From the NCBI GenBank assembly GCA_049679965.1, contig JBAUGX010000229.1:1-28056 (forward strand): a stretch of 28,056 bases of DNA. Reading direction: 5' to 3'. A model generated the notes under the pieces. The model searched no databases. It was given only the letters and a program-made list of their open reading frames with translations, and was not told where the DNA came from. Position 1 is the first letter of the stretch. Every line of letters starts with the position of its first letter. Both the position numbers and the translations under genes were made by a program. The DNA comes from 2-12-FULL-65-11 sp049679965 (GTDB taxonomy: Bacteria; Acidobacteriota; Vicinamibacteria; Vicinamibacterales; CAVVIG01). Of this stretch, positions 8,294 through 14,843 are shown one piece after another.

Positions 8294-9190
8294 TCAGGCG
8301 AGCGCGGCTTTGTAGAGCGCGACCAGCTTGCCCCACGCGCGCTCCGCGTCGGCCCTGTTGTAGATGGGCATGCCGTTCTGCAGCGGCATGTCCGGCATGC
8401 ACCAGCCATGCAGGCCGCCATAGACCTCGACTTCGGCCGGCACGCCGGCGGCGGCAAATGCCTCGCGCAGTCTGGTCTTCGCGTCCGGCTGAGCCATGTC
8501 GTCGTTTGACGCGACGCCGAAGTACATGCGCGCCTTGATCTTCGGCGCGAGCAGATGCGGGCTGGTCGGCTGATCGGTGACGAGGCCGCCGCCGTGGAAC
8601 GACGCGCCGGCGCCGATGCGATTGGGCAGGGCCGCGGCCGTCTTCATGACGAGCGGCCCACCCATGCAGTAGCCCTGCGTGCCGATCTTCTTGGCGCGAT
8701 TGACCTGCGGCTGCGCGTCGAGAAACGCGACGAAGGCCGCCGCATCTCTTTCCGCAGCGCCCTCCGCATTGATCGAGCCCATGAGGGGTTGCAGCTTCGC
8801 CCGATCGGTTGGGTTCTGGAAATTGAAGGACGCCGCGTCTGCGATGACGGGCGCCTTCGCCACGCGATAGAAGGGATTCGGCACGAGCACCGCATAGCCT
8901 TCGGCGGCAATGCGCTTGCCGATGTCCCGCGTCGCGGGCCGCAAGCCGAACGCGTCGGGCCAGACCAGCACGGCCGGATACGAGCCGGTCGTCGGATGGA
9001 TGAAGACGGCGTCGCACGTGCCGTCGGGCGTCTTTACGTTGACGTTGGTTTCGACGACCGCTGTCTGCGCCGACGTCACCGAACCGGTTGCGGCCGCGAG
9101 GCCCGCGGCGACCGACAGCGAGACGAACTCACGTCGGGACAGCTCGCTCGGCACACCTTCAGTGGTCTCGTTTCGTTTCTCGTCGGTCAT
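8294..9190 (-). CDS. Tat-exported dienelactone hydrolase-family protein
   Basis: 298-aa alpha/beta-hydrolase of the dienelactone hydrolase family. The family has a Cys-Asp-His triad; here Cys175 sits in GYCMGG, Asp230 or Asp231 in ASNDDM, and His261 in GGLHGW. Typical members are cytoplasmic enzymes that open lactones in chlorocatechol breakdown, but this one begins with a twin-arginine signal (SRREFVSLSVAAGLAAA, ~18-34), so it should act outside the cytoplasm. AAGGAG lies 6 nt before ATG 9190. It lies between the run of unknown-family paralogues (29 nt upstream) and the DoxX-like gene (34 nt downstream), all on the same strand. Substrate unknown. Confidence 0.88.
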   Translation of the reverse strand: MTDEKRNETTEGVPSELSRREFVSLSVAAGLAAATGSVTSAQTAVVETNVNVKTPDGTCDAVFIHPTTGSYPAVLVWPDAFGLRPATRDIGKRIAAEGYAVLVPNPFYRVAKAPVIADAASFNFQNPTDRAKLQPLMGSINAEGAAERDAAAFVAFLDAQPQVNRAKKIGTQGYCMGGPLVMKTAAALPNRIGAGASFHGGGLVTDQPTSPHLLAPKIKARMYFGVASNDDMAQPDAKTRLREAFAAAGVPAEVEVYGGLHGWCMPDMPLQNGMPIYNRADAERAWGKLVALYKAALA

Positions 9191-9219
9191 GGCCGTCTCC
9201 TTGTTGTGGTATCCCGACG

Positions 9220-10170
9220 CTAGCGGCGCGGCGCTGCTGGCCTCGCGGCCGTCCTGGCCGCTTCGGCTTTCTTCGCGGCCTCTTCTTCAGCCGCGAGCTG
9301 CCCGATCTTGTCCACGTACTCCGGATACGTGGACTCCTTGCCGCCGCGCGTCGCCTCGAACGGGAGGTTGTGCATCTCGCCGAACTCGGTGTGGCGCGTC
9401 CCAAGCGGCCAGGCGGGCACCCAGCCGAGCGGCTTGTTGCCAAGCTCGTCGACCGCCTCGAAGAGCTGCGTCAGCGCGACGTTCTGTTGCGGGTTCCACA
9501 CCCAGTTGGTGGTCCGGATGAACCGCTCCTCGAGATAGAACGGGTCATCGAGGATCTCGGCAATCGTCAGGTACTCCCTGTGCCGGAAGACGTATTCCTT
9601 CAGCACGCCGTACGGACTGGCCGGCACACCGTTGCGCTGGATGACGCCGTACTTCATGTGCGTCGTCGTCACGACGAGGGTATCGCCGTCCCACTCGCCC
9701 GTCGAGTACCCATCCCACGTGTGCTCGGAATAGTCGGACGGATGGTCGCGGCCGTCGAGCCAGATGCGCCGATCGGCGCGCCCGTACAGCCCGGTCATCG
9801 AGTAGCCAATGAGCTGTCCGGTGACGGGCTCGAAGAGCTTCGCGAGCCGAAAGTTCGGTCCGCCGCCGCCGCGGTAGGAGTACTGGACCGGATGAGGCTG
9901 TGAATTCCGCTCGGGCATCGAAATCGTGGAGGCGTCCCAGCTGTCGGCCTTCTGTCGAGACGCGGCGCTGATCGGCAGGCCCGTGTAGTCGCCGAGCTCG
10001 GGGCCCGGCGCGCGGTGCGGCTGGTCCTCGTGCTGCCGCGCGCTCCATTCGCCCGCGAGATCGACGCCAACGGCCGGCGCCGCGGGCGCCTGGGCCAGCA
10101 TGGGCCCAGCCACGACGGCCGCCATCAGCGTGCCGAGCGACGCCACGCCAATCAGTCTCCACGTGCGCAT
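9220..10170 (-). CDS. Exported protein of an unnamed family, paralogue 2 of 4
   Basis: 316 aa with a signal peptide ending near MLAQ (residue ~27). It carries the family's motif series: LAGEW (38-42), EDQPHRAPGPELGDYTGLPI (48-67), HPVQY (93-97), RRIWLDGRDHPSDY (134-147), EHTWDGYSTGEW (149-160), TTHMKYGVIQRNG (169-181), RH..YL (196-201), DDP.YLEE (208-215), WNPQQN (225-230), and LPFEATRGGKES.YPEYVDKI (269-289). Unlike the other copies it lacks the HGRAD-type spacing after DPVT and reads EPVTGQ there. The C-terminus is an Ala/Glu/Lys/Arg tail of ~25 residues, probably disordered or helical. SD TAGGAGA stands 4 nt before ATG 10170. It starts 8 nt after the stop of paralogue 3. Function unknown. 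Confidence 0.82.
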   Translation of the reverse strand: MRTWRLIGVASLGTLMAAVVAGPMLAQAPAAPAVGVDLAGEWSARQHEDQPHRAPGPELGDYTGLPISAASRQKADSWDASTISMPERNSQPHPVQYSYRGGGGPNFRLAKLFEPVTGQLIGYSMTGLYGRADRRIWLDGRDHPSDYSEHTWDGYSTGEWDGDTLVVTTTHMKYGVIQRNGVPASPYGVLKEYVFRHREYLTIAEILDDPFYLEERFIRTTNWVWNPQQNVALTQLFEAVDELGNKPLGWVPAWPLGTRHTEFGEMHNLPFEATRGGKESTYPEYVDKIGQLAAEEEAAKKAEAARTAARPAAPRR

Positions 10171-10178
10171 TCTGTCTC

Positions 10179-11138
10179 CTACCGTCTGCTTCCCGCGGGA
10201 GCCGCGGCCGCCTTTCTGGCTGCCTCGGCTTTCTGCGCGGCTTCCTCCGCCGCGAGCTGCTTGATCTTGTCGACGTACTCAGGGTACACGGACTCCTTGC
10301 CGCCGCGCGTTGCTTCGAACGGGATGTTGTGCGTCTCGCCGAACTCCGTGGGGCGCGTGCCGAGCGGCCAGAACGGCACCCAGCCGAGCCGATTGAAACC
10401 CAGCTCGTCGAACGGCTCGAACACATTGCCCATTTCCAGGTTCTGGGCAGGATCCCAGGTCCACGTCTGCGACCGAGCCAGCGGTTCTTCGAGGTAAATC
10501 GGATCGTCCAGGACGAAGAGCGACATCAGATAGAGCCCGTGTCGGGAGACGTGCTCCCTCAAGATGCCGTAAGGACTGGCGGGCGACCCGTTGCGCTGGA
10601 TGACGCCGTACTTCATGTGCGTGGTGACGATGTTGAAATGACCGTTCGCATCCCACTGGCCGGTGGAGTAGCCGTCCCAGGTGTGCTCCGCATAATCGGA
10701 CGGATGGTTCCGGCCGTCCAGATAGATGATGCGATCGGCGCGGCCGTACATGCCGGCGATCGTGTAGGCAACATGGGTCTGGGTGACCGGATCGAGAACC
10801 TTGAGGATGCGGAGGTTCGGTCCCGGTCCGCGCATGTGGTACTGGACCGGATGCGCCTGCGCGCGCCGCTCGGGCTGAGCCAGAACCGACGCATCCCACG
10901 CGTCGGCCTTCTGGCGCGCGGCGGCGTTCATCGGCAACCCCGTGTAGTCACCGAGTTCAGGGCCGGGTCCCCGGTGCACCTGATCCTCGTTCGTCGTCAC
11001 CGCCCATTCGCCGGCGAGGTCCACTCGAACCGCACCATCCGCTGGCGGTGCGGGTGCCTGGGCGAGCATGGGCCCGGCCGCGACGGTCGCCACGAGCGCG
11101 ACGAGCGCCGCGACGCCCATCAGTCTTAATGTCCGCAT
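10179..11138 (-). CDS. Exported protein of an unnamed family, paralogue 3 of 4
   Basis: 319 aa, signal peptide to about MLAQ, then a short Pro/Ala spacer and VDLAGEW. It shares nearly every motif with paralogue 4, including an identical RGPGPNLRILKVLDPVTQ block, and the Ala/Lys-rich C-terminal tail. ATG 11138 has GAGGAGA 6 nt upstream, a better start than the in-frame ATG at 11153, which would overlap that SD. It is 41 nt downstream of paralogue 4 and 8 nt upstream of paralogue 2. A 56-nt segment (10804-10859) differs from the matching part of paralogue 4 (11811-11866) by one base, which points to recent duplication or gene conversion. Function unknown. Confidence 0.82.
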   Translation of the reverse strand: MRTLRLMGVAALVALVATVAAGPMLAQAPAPPADGAVRVDLAGEWAVTTNEDQVHRGPGPELGDYTGLPMNAAARQKADAWDASVLAQPERRAQAHPVQYHMRGPGPNLRILKVLDPVTQTHVAYTIAGMYGRADRIIYLDGRNHPSDYAEHTWDGYSTGQWDANGHFNIVTTHMKYGVIQRNGSPASPYGILREHVSRHGLYLMSLFVLDDPIYLEEPLARSQTWTWDPAQNLEMGNVFEPFDELGFNRLGWVPFWPLGTRPTEFGETHNIPFEATRGGKESVYPEYVDKIKQLAAEEAAQKAEAARKAAAAPAGSRR

Positions 11139-11179
11139 GGTCGATCTCCTCATGCGAAATCAGACTGCCGGCCCGCTCA

Positions 11180-12142
11180 CTACCGCCTGCGTGCCGGCGG
11201 CGCCGCGGCCGCCGCGGCCTTCTTGGCTGCCTCGGCTTTCTGCGCGGCTTCCTCCGCCCGGAATTCTCTGATCTTGTCCATGAATTCCGGATAGATGCTT
11301 TCTTTGCCGCCGATCGTCGCCTTGAAGGGGATGTCGTGAGCCTGTGAGAATTCCAGTTGCAGCGTGCCGAGCGCCCAGTGCGGCACCCAGCCGAGCGGCC
11401 TGTCGCCCAGTTCGTCGACCGACTGAAACACCTGGCCCAACTCGAGATTCTGACTGGGATCCCACGTCCATGTTTGCGACCGCACCATCGGCTCCTCGAC
11501 GTAGATCGGATCGTCCACGAAGAAGAGCGACACCATGTAGAGTCCGTGGCGCGAGAAGTGTTCCCTGAGGACGCCGTACGGACTGGCCGGCACGCCGTTG
11601 CGATTGATGACGCCGTACTTCATGTGGGTCGTGACGACGTTGAACTGGCCGCTCTCGTCCCACGAGCCGGTGGAGTAGCCGTCCCAGGTGTGCTCGGAGT
11701 AGTCGGACGGATGGTTGCGGCCGTCAATATAGATGATGCGATCGGCCCGGCCGAAATGCCCGGCCATGGTGTACGCGACCTGGACCTGGGTGACCGGGTC
11801 GAGGACTTTGAGGATGCGGAGGTTTGGTCCCGGTCCGCGCATGTGGTACTGGACCGGATGCGCCTGGGCCTGCCGCTCGGGCTGCGAAAGGACGGACGCG
11901 TCCCACGCTTCTGCCTTCTGGCGCGCTGCGTCGTTGATCGGCAGCCCTGTGTAGTCGCCGAGTTCAGCGCCTGGGGCCCGGTGGGGCTGATCCTCGTTCG
12001 TGGTGACCGCCCATTCACCCGCGATATCTACCCGAACCGGCCCGGCCGGTGCCGCAGGTGCCTGCGCGAGCAGGGGTCCCGCCACGACGGCCGCCGCCAG
12101 AGTGCCAAGCGCCATTACGCCGATCAATCTGATATCGCGCAT
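11180..12142 (-). CDS. Exported protein of an unnamed family, paralogue 4 of 4; first gene of its operon
   Basis: 320 aa with a signal peptide (MRDIRLIGVMALGTLAAA...LLAQ). It contains the family core: VDIAGEW, EDQPHRAPGAELGDYTGLPI, WDAS, HPVQYHMRGPGPN, RIIYIDGRNHPSDYSEHTWD, TTHMKYGVINRNG, SRHGLY, DDPIYVEEP, WDPSQN and IPFKATIGGKESIYPEFMDKI. The C-terminal motif is slightly altered (FKATIGG for FEATRGG). ATG 12142 stands 7 nt after AGGAGG; the in-frame ATG at 12148 would be only 1 nt from it. A good promoter (12166-12194) lies just upstream, so this gene should lead the five-gene unit down to 6940. Function unknown. Confidence 0.82.
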   Translation of the reverse strand: MRDIRLIGVMALGTLAAAVVAGPLLAQAPAAPAGPVRVDIAGEWAVTTNEDQPHRAPGAELGDYTGLPINDAARQKAEAWDASVLSQPERQAQAHPVQYHMRGPGPNLRILKVLDPVTQVQVAYTMAGHFGRADRIIYIDGRNHPSDYSEHTWDGYSTGSWDESGQFNVVTTHMKYGVINRNGVPASPYGVLREHFSRHGLYMVSLFFVDDPIYVEEPMVRSQTWTWDPSQNLELGQVFQSVDELGDRPLGWVPHWALGTLQLEFSQAHDIPFKATIGGKESIYPEFMDKIREFRAEEAAQKAEAAKKAAAAAAPPARRR

Positions 12143-12165
12143 GTCCATGCCTCCTCAACCGGGGC

Positions 12166-12194
12166 AGTATAGGTCCGGAACAAGGCTCTGGGAA
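12166..12194 (-). promoter_or_regulatory. Promoter of the paralogue operon
   Basis: On the minus strand TTCCCA (12194-12189) and TATACT (12171-12166) are spaced by 17 nt. The -10 matches TATAAT in 5 of 6 positions and the -35 matches TTGACA in 4 of 6. Transcription would start near 12158, giving a leader of ~15 nt containing the GAGGAGG SD. Confidence 0.55.
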
Positions 12195-12246
12195 AGGGGA
12201 AAGTGGGGTGAAGCCGTCGAGCGGTCCACGGCTGGAGCATGTCTAG

Positions 12247-12252
12247 TACACT
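12247..12252 (+). promoter_or_regulatory. Possible -10 element for the membrane-anchored unknown gene
   Basis: TACACT lies 47 nt before GTG 12300. It resembles the TAGACT hexamers upstream of other genes in this window. No -35 is recognisable, so confidence is low. Confidence 0.25.
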
Positions 12253-12299
12253 GGCCCAAGGCGCGTCGATTCAAGGGGTTCCACTTGTGGAGGGGCACG

Positions 12300-12965
12300 G
12301 TGGCGGAAGAAAGCAACGAATCCAAACGGCAGCGGACCCGAATAGAGATCTCAGGCATCATCGCGTTGCTTGCCTTCGGGATGTCGGCTGTGAGCTTCTA
12401 TCGCAGCTACTTCTATACGAAACAGCAGCTCGAGGTGACGGTCACCGACGTGTCGTACGTCACCAATGAAGGCGGTCTCTACATCACGGTGGCGTTTGCC
12501 AACGGGGGGAATCGTGATGCGGCGCTGCTGCGGGTCGAGCCGGCACTGTGGGGTCGTCGCGGCAAGGCCCAGCCGGAATGGATCTCGATTGCCGGGAAAG
12601 TCGACCCCGACATTCCCGTGACGGATCCCAAGACACCGACGGTTGTCAAAGCCGGTGGAGTCGAGTTGGTGCGGCTCTCGGCGAAGCTCGATCCGACCGA
12701 CGCCGAGCAGGCGCTGGTGGCGTCGGAAGGCGCGGCGTTTCTCGGCATTCGCGTGGCGACGATGAACTCGGACGGCAACCTGTACCTGCTTCAACACGCG
12801 GTGGCCAAGCTCGTCATCGACAAAAGGGGCCGGATCAGCAGCGCGTCGCCGGCCATCCATCGGAGTCTCAGCGGCTTTGTGGACATGGACGGCCCACCGC
12901 CGGGTGACATCGAACAGGAGAACAAGAAGACGCCGTTTGTCTGGGCCGACGAGCACGGGTCGTGA
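12300..12965 (+). CDS. Membrane-anchored protein of unknown function
   Basis: 221 aa. A short charged N-terminus (AEESNESKRQRTRIE) is followed by one hydrophobic helix at ~17-40 (ISGIIALLAFGMSAVSFYRS), then a beta-rich domain outside or under the membrane (QLEVTVTDVSYV...ITVAFANGGNRDAALLRVEP). The N-terminal charge suggests N-in, C-out topology. No known domain is recognised. GTG 12300 is chosen because GGAGGGG (12289-12295) lies 4 nt upstream and it starts just before the helix; the frame is open further upstream but without SD or sensible sequence. It is divergent from the paralogue operon and convergent with the gene remnants. Confidence 0.65.
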   Translation: MAEESNESKRQRTRIEISGIIALLAFGMSAVSFYRSYFYTKQQLEVTVTDVSYVTNEGGLYITVAFANGGNRDAALLRVEPALWGRRGKAQPEWISIAGKVDPDIPVTDPKTPTVVKAGGVELVRLSAKLDPTDAEQALVASEGAAFLGIRVATMNSDGNLYLLQHAVAKLVIDKRGRISSASPAIHRSLSGFVDMDGPPPGDIEQENKKTPFVWADEHGS

Positions 12966-12975
12966 CGAACCCAGC

Positions 12976-13372
12976 TCAGCGAAAGTAGCCTGGCAGGCTC
13001 CGCTTCGTGTCGACCAGAATCTCCATCACCGCGCGTCGATCGTCGGCGGAAAGCCGCGCGAAGGGCGGGCTGTCGTCCTGGCCGCTCAACACCTCGAACA
13101 GCCGCTTGTAGACGCGTTCCAGTGCCGCATCGGGGAGTGCATCGAACGCCTTGCTGCGAACGTCGAGACGCCCTTGATGGGTTCGCGAAGGAGCGCCTCA
13201 TCCGCAAAGAGCATGTAGGTGATGAGCGGCTCGATAGCGGCGTCGAGCCCGGCGCTCGTGGTGCTATTCGGTCCTCCGGCGCCGCGCGCCGCGCGCGCCT
13301 GCCTGCCGACCGCGCCGATGAGGTTCGTCATCCGCACCTGATGCTCGAACGTCATCAGCGTTGCCGCCGAGA
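12976..13372 (-). pseudogene. Remnant of an acidobacterial hypothetical gene, frameshifted with an internal deletion
   Basis: Two pieces of one family are visible in different frames. The upstream piece (to ~13160) reads TLMTFEHQVRMTNLIGAVG ... ITYMLFADEALLREPIKGVSTFA. The downstream piece (~13150 to 12976) reads SKAFDALPDAALERVYKRLF, EVLSGQDDSPPFARLSADDR, then RAVMEILVDTKRSLPGYFR and a stop. From memory, members of this unnamed family have ~30-35 more residues (a GPRD..GRSLR...YPCSYMIY-type segment) exactly between these pieces. So a deletion with frame change at ~13150-13160 is likely. The 5' part is also gone and replaced by the start of another gene. A chimeric assembly is the main alternative. 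Confidence 0.6.
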
Positions 13373-13416
13373 CAGAGTGGGAAGACGTCGAGATCCGTCC
13401 GAGGAATCCGCGGCAT
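13364..13416 (-). pseudogene. N-terminal stub of an aldo/keto reductase gene
   Basis: From ATG 13416 the minus strand reads MPRIPRTDLDVFPLCLGGN, closely matching the start of aldo/keto reductases (first beta strand of the TIM barrel, R.D..V.PLCLGGN). After that residue the sequence stops resembling the family. In another frame it becomes TLMTFEHQ of a different gene's remnant. The original frame runs on as noise to a stop at 13264. I read this as a deletion that removed almost the whole reductase plus the start of the neighbouring gene. The stub is too short to function. Confidence 0.5.
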
Positions 13417-13458
13417 AGAGAGCGAGTCGGTCGATGATACCCGATTGCCGGCCAGTGA

Positions 13459-13464
13459 TAGACT
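13459..13464 (+). promoter_or_regulatory. Possible -10 element for a leaderless transcript of the charge-polarised protein and metF
   Basis: TAGACT ends 7 nt before ATG 13472, which places the expected transcription start at or next to the start codon. The gene has no SD, consistent with a leaderless mRNA. No -35 match was found. Confidence 0.4.
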
Positions 13465-13471
13465 CAGCCCC

Positions 13472-13921
13472 ATGGCCAAGAAGAAAGCAACTCGCAAGAG
13501 GAAACCAGCCGTCAAGAAGTCCGGCTCGCGTCGCGCCAAGCTCGTGGTCGGGAGGACCAAGAACAAGAGTAAGAAGAAGCCGTCCGTGCGCCGGAAGAAG
13601 GTGTCGCGGTCGCGCAAGCAGTTGCGGCCGAAGACGATTGTGCGGACCTCTCGGAGCTCTGCGGATATCGAGTCGCTCCACGTCGCCACCATGGGTCGCC
13701 GGGGTCTCGGCGCGGGTTCAGCCGGGCAGTCGGGCGATACGCAGGGATTGTCGCGATCCGGGGCAGATTTTGAGAGCGTGGAAGAGCTCGTCGAGGAAGG
13801 CCAGGACTTCGAAGCGGGCATCGTGGCGGGCGTGGAAGAGGCCGACGACGACCAGGGGGAGGTTCGCACCAAGCAGGTCCTCGAGGACGACGTGCCTCTG
13901 GAGTATCTCGACAAGGACTAG
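13472..13921 (+). CDS. Charge-polarised protein: histone H1-like basic N-terminus, acidic C-terminus
   Basis: 149 aa. Residues 2-60 are packed with Lys and Arg (MAKKKATRKRKPAVKKSG and later NKSKKKPSVRRKKVSRSRK), like bacterial histone H1-like or other nucleic-acid-binding tails. Residues ~90-149 are acidic and end in a patterned segment (SVEELVEEGQDFEAGIVAGV ... VLEDDVPLEYLDKD). I recall similar acidic C-terminal segments in acidobacterial hypothetical proteins but no function. ATG 13472 is used because the basic tract starts there; no SD precedes it, but a -10-like hexamer does. Its stop lies 1 nt before the TTG of metF, so translation of the two is probably coupled. DNA or RNA binding is an inference from composition. 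Confidence 0.7.
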   Translation: MAKKKATRKRKPAVKKSGSRRAKLVVGRTKNKSKKKPSVRRKKVSRSRKQLRPKTIVRTSRSSADIESLHVATMGRRGLGAGSAGQSGDTQGLSRSGADFESVEELVEEGQDFEAGIVAGVEEADDDQGEVRTKQVLEDDVPLEYLDKD

Positions 13922-13922
13922 C

Positions 13923-14843
13923 TTGGTCCAGTTCATCCGCGACATTTTCGGGACCGCACGGGCGGCCGGCCGTCCCGTGCTCTCCGTCGAATTCTTTCCC
14001 ACCAAGTCTGATGAGGGCGAGCGGGCCCTGCTGGACACGACGATTCCCGCGCTGCGCACGCTCAACCCCGACTTCTGCTCGGTGACGTACGGCGCCGGCG
14101 GCGGGACCCGCGAGAAGACGCTCGCGATCGTGGACCGGATTCAACGGGAACAGCAGATCACGGCCATGGCGCATCTGACCTGCGTGAACGCGACGGTCGG
14201 GGAGACGCGGGCCGTCCTCGAACAGACGCGAGCCCTGGGCATCAAGAACATCCTCGCGCTGCGTGGCGATCCGCATGACGGCGCCAGCGAATTCGTGAAG
14301 CCTGAAGGCGGCTTCGAGTACTCCTATCAGTTGGTCCAGTGCATCCGCGAGTCAGGCGGGTTCTCCATCGGCGTGGCGGGATTTCCCGAGGGACACATCG
14401 CCTGCAAGGAAGGCAAGCATGTGGACTGGAACCGGCTGAAGAACAAGATCGACCACGGCGCGGACTTCGTCATCACCCAGCTCTTCTTCCGGAACAGCCA
14501 TTACTTCGAATGCCGCGACTATCTGGCGCGCCTCGGCGTCACGGTGCCCATCGTGCCCGGCATCCTGCCGATTCTCAGCACCTCGCAGATCACGCGGTTC
14601 GTCGCGTTGTGTGGAGCCGAGTTGCCCGCGCCGCTGTTGTCGGAACTGGAGAAGCGCAGCGGCGATGACGCCGCGGTCGTGCAGTTCGGCATCGACTACG
14701 CGACCAGGCAGTGCGAAGAGCTCCTGCGAGAGGGAGCGCCCGGCCTCCACTTCTACACCCTCAACAAGGCCAGATCCACCACCGAGGTGGTCAGAAATCT
14801 CGCTCTCGACCGGCGCGCCGCCGGAGAGATCTCGACACGCTGA
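13923..14843 (+). CDS. metF: 5,10-methylenetetrahydrofolate reductase
   Basis: 306-aa TIM-barrel flavoenzyme that reduces 5,10-methylene-THF to 5-methyl-THF, the methyl donor for methionine synthesis. Family signatures are clear: VLSVEFFPTKSDEG near the N-terminus, FCSVTYGAGG, AHLTCV, NILALRGDP, IGVAGFPEGH and ADFVITQLFF. Length matches bacterial MetF. The start is read as TTG 13923, with AAGGA 5 nt upstream inside the preceding gene; no ATG or GTG near the expected N-terminus exists. The preceding stop (13919-13921) is 1 nt away, so translational coupling is likely. The stop abuts the stop of the convergent CHASE2 gene with no spacer. Confidence 0.95.
   Translation: MVQFIRDIFGTARAAGRPVLSVEFFPTKSDEGERALLDTTIPALRTLNPDFCSVTYGAGGGTREKTLAIVDRIQREQQITAMAHLTCVNATVGETRAVLEQTRALGIKNILALRGDPHDGASEFVKPEGGFEYSYQLVQCIRESGGFSIGVAGFPEGHIACKEGKHVDWNRLKNKIDHGADFVITQLFFRNSHYFECRDYLARLGVTVPIVPGILPILSTSQITRFVALCGAELPAPLLSELEKRSGDDAAVVQFGIDYATRQCEELLREGAPGLHFYTLNKARSTTEVVRNLALDRRAAGEISTR

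Noticed and set aside
13550..13640. Lys/Arg codon-rich stretch considered as a DNA repeat
   Set aside because: It is the basic tract of a coding region with no regular period at the DNA level.
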